From contig NZ_JFJY01000002.1 in NCBI RefSeq assembly GCF_002115785.1, forward strand, positions 496,001 to 560,000: DNA of 64,000 bases, written 5' to 3'. A model generated the notes under the pieces. It was not told the origin of the DNA, did no database searches, and worked only from the letters and a program-made list of their open reading frames with translations. Source of the stretch: Thalassospira sp. MCCC 1A03138 (GTDB taxonomy: Bacteria > Pseudomonadota > Alphaproteobacteria > Rhodospirillales > Thalassospiraceae). The position numbers and the translations under genes are program-made. Positions 62,525-64,000 of the stretch are shown piece after piece; positions within the stretch are counted from its first letter, which is position 1; every line of letters begins with the position of its first letter.

Positions 62525-63862
62525 ATGGAATTATCTGCAATGCAGCTTCCGGGCCTGATTATTGCCGCACCTTCGTCAAATAGCGGCAAGACGGTTCTGA
62601 CGCTTGGCCTTTTGCGTGCACTTGCCAATCGGGGTGTTCGTGTTACAGCGGCGAAAACCGGACCGGACTATATAGACCCGGCATTTCAGGCCGCGGCGTG
62701 TCGAGAAAAATGTATCAATCTTGATCCCTGGGCGATGTCCGGTGATCAGATCGTTGCGCTTGCCCAGCGGCAGGCCGGGGACAAGTCCCTTCTTCTGTGT
62801 GAAGGTGTGATGGGCCTGTTTGACGGGGCGGCGGACGGTAGTGGATCGACTGCCGATCTTGCGGCGATGATGAACTGGCCGGTTGTGCTGGTTATTGATG
62901 TCAAGGGGCAGTCGGTATCGGCTGCCGCGGTGATCGCCGGGTTTGCCAGTTTTCGCAAGGATGTGAAGATTGCGGCTGTGATCCTAAACCGGGTTGGCAG
63001 TGATCGGCACCGTGTGATGATCGAAACGGCGTGCCGCGAACATCTTCCGGAAATTCCTGTGATCGGGGCGGTCCGGCGCAGTGATGCATTATCGCTGCCC
63101 GAACGGCATCTTGGCCTTGTGCAGGCAGGCGAATATGACGCGCTTGATGTGTTTCTTGATCAGGCGGCCGGCATTATTGCCGAGGATGTCAATCTTGATC
63201 AGTTGATCGGTCTGGTAAGCGGGAGGAAACTTGCGGTGGGGTCTGGTAATGGTTCGGATGCGGTCATCGGTATCCCGCCATTGGGGCAGCATATCGCCAT
63301 CGCGCGGGACACGGCCTTTGCCTTTGCCTACCCGCATCTTCTTGAAGACTGGCATCGTCAGGGGGCGGAATTATCTTTCTTTTCACCGCTTGCCGATGAA
63401 ACCCCCAGCAATGGGGCGAACGCGGTCTATCTGCCGGGCGGTTATCCGGAGCTGCATGGTGAACGATTGGCGAGAGCAGGGAATTTCAAAGCGACTCTTG
63501 CGGTGATGGCAGCCAAAAATACCCCGATCTATGGTGAATGCGGTGGCTACATGGTGCTGGGCGAGGCACTGATTGATGCGTCAGGCCAACATCACGAGAT
63601 GCTTGGGCTTTTGCCCCTTGTGACGAGCTTTGCGGATCGCAAGCTGCATTTGGGATATCGAACACTGGTTTTGTCCGAGGCCACAGCTTTGGGGGCGGTT
63701 GGAACGATCCTTCGCGGGCATGAGTTTCATTATGCCTCGACAATCAAAGCCGATGGTACGCCCCTTGGAAATATGGCTACGGCAACTGGTGATGACCTTG
63801 GCAGCGCCGGTTTGATGAAGGGCAGTGTTTTCGGCTCGTTCTTTCATCTGATCTGCCAGTAG
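62525..63862 (+). CDS. cobB: Cobyrinic acid a,c-diamide synthase (CobB/CbiA)
   Basis: Glutamine-dependent amidase for the a and c side chains, 445 residues. N-terminal P-loop domain APSSNSGKTVLTLGLLRAL near residue 14, GPDYIDPAFQAAACR near 51, EGVMGLFDGAADGSGSTADL near 92; C-terminal amidotransferase with cysteine in YGECGGYMVLG near residue 337 and histidine in GHEFHYA. Acts on cobyrinic acid (anaerobic) or hydrogenobyrinic acid (aerobic). GGAAG precedes the ATG. Confidence 0.95.
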   Translation: MELSAMQLPGLIIAAPSSNSGKTVLTLGLLRALANRGVRVTAAKTGPDYIDPAFQAAACREKCINLDPWAMSGDQIVALAQRQAGDKSLLLCEGVMGLFDGAADGSGSTADLAAMMNWPVVLVIDVKGQSVSAAAVIAGFASFRKDVKIAAVILNRVGSDRHRVMIETACREHLPEIPVIGAVRRSDALSLPERHLGLVQAGEYDALDVFLDQAAGIIAEDVNLDQLIGLVSGRKLAVGSGNGSDAVIGIPPLGQHIAIARDTAFAFAYPHLLEDWHRQGAELSFFSPLADETPSNGANAVYLPGGYPELHGERLARAGNFKATLAVMAAKNTPIYGECGGYMVLGEALIDASGQHHEMLGLLPLVTSFADRKLHLGYRTLVLSEATALGAVGTILRGHEFHYASTIKADGTPLGNMATATGDDLGSAGLMKGSVFGSFFHLICQ

Positions 63863-63944
63863 TTTCGGTTGGCGATCTTTACAGCTTGAAAGCCCGCCAT
63901 ATGATACAATTGAACAATAAAATGATTGCCGGACGAGAGAGACG

Positions 63945-64000
63945 ATGAAAGAGCCGACGCATGAGGCAGACAAAGCCCGGTTTTGGGAATCCAAGACGTT
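63945..64000 (+). CDS. Start of probable UPF0260 (YcgN-like) cysteine-cluster protein, cut by window edge
   Basis: Only 18 full codons are visible, after GAGAGAG. The stretch ARFWESKT matches the usual opening of the UPF0260/YcgN family (FWExKTL then a C-x2-C-x2-CC cluster), which is a guess from a short fragment. Function unknown. Confidence 0.55.
   Translation, partial: MKEPTHEADKARFWESKT

Noticed and set aside
1..64000. tRNA, rRNA, insertion sequences, phage genes, CRISPR arrays
   Set aside because: None seen by reading; no transposase-like, integrase-like or cas-like protein and no spaced repeats were found.

Overview
The window is about 55% GC by eye and almost wholly coding, with short intergenic gaps and many 1-4 nt gene overlaps. 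It reads as chromosome of a free-living alphaproteobacterium of the Rhodospirillales type. Supporting markers are an Irr-type Fur regulator, a BioR biotin repressor with its TTATCTATAA operators, an NDUFA9-like protein and an alphaproteobacterial cobalamin gene set. Thalassospira or a close relative is my best guess, from gene content only. I see no rRNA, tRNA, insertion sequence, prophage or CRISPR array.

Layout. 1-5051: the 3' half of pnp, a nitronate monooxygenase-like flavoprotein with a cysteine-rich tail, irr behind an FNR-type promoter, a rubrerythrin and a secreted serine hydrolase. 5070-9039: an iron-siderophore type ABC transporter operon divergent from a methyltransferase, with a Fur/IRO-like palindrome between them. 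9171-15041: OsmC/GntR pair, a large acyltransferase-hydrolase fusion, an MFS exporter and a CHAP lipoprotein. 15173-17692: the biotin locus bioY-bioB and bioR with BioR boxes. 17794-20286: a P3A proton-pumping ATPase with an FNR-type promoter. 20354-24293: the complete Anbu proteasome-homologue operon (circularly permuted ATP-grasp, alpha-E, transglutaminase-like, Anbu).

24458-63862 is mainly cobalamin (B12) biosynthesis, split by unrelated genes. A minus-strand operon runs cbiX-cobH-cobL-cobI-cbiG/cobJ-cobM. Then come cbiB (cobD), the heptose genes hldE and gmhA, a degenerate GGDEF/EAL-like protein, divergent cobT and cobS, cobC and an orphan DNA-glycosylase-like gene. A cobalamin riboswitch leads cobU-cobW-cobN, an unknown gene, a GH114-like protein, cobO and cobQ. 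After GST, methyltransferase, PstS-like, TPR, SDR, NDUFA9-like and chemoreceptor genes come cobK and cbiD (minus) and cobA (plus), then a copper/cytochrome oxidase assembly pair (COG2836 protein and Sco) and cobB. The last gene, cut by the window edge, looks like a UPF0260 cysteine-cluster protein.

Together the genes cover nearly all of adenosylcobalamin synthesis from uroporphyrinogen III. The early-cobalt (anaerobic) markers CbiX, full-length CbiG and CbiD are present, and the oxygen-route enzymes CobG and CobF are not seen. Yet the late-insertion chelatase subunit CobN is also present, without its CobS/CobT chelatase partners. Two promoters (irr and the proton ATPase) have an FNR-type palindrome centred exactly 41.5 bp upstream of the start expected from a -10 box, so oxygen-responsive control runs through the window. 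The most interesting items are this mixed B12 route, the Anbu operon, the acyltransferase-hydrolase fusion, the orphan glycosylase-like gene beside the riboswitch and the leaderless, self-repressed bioR promoter.
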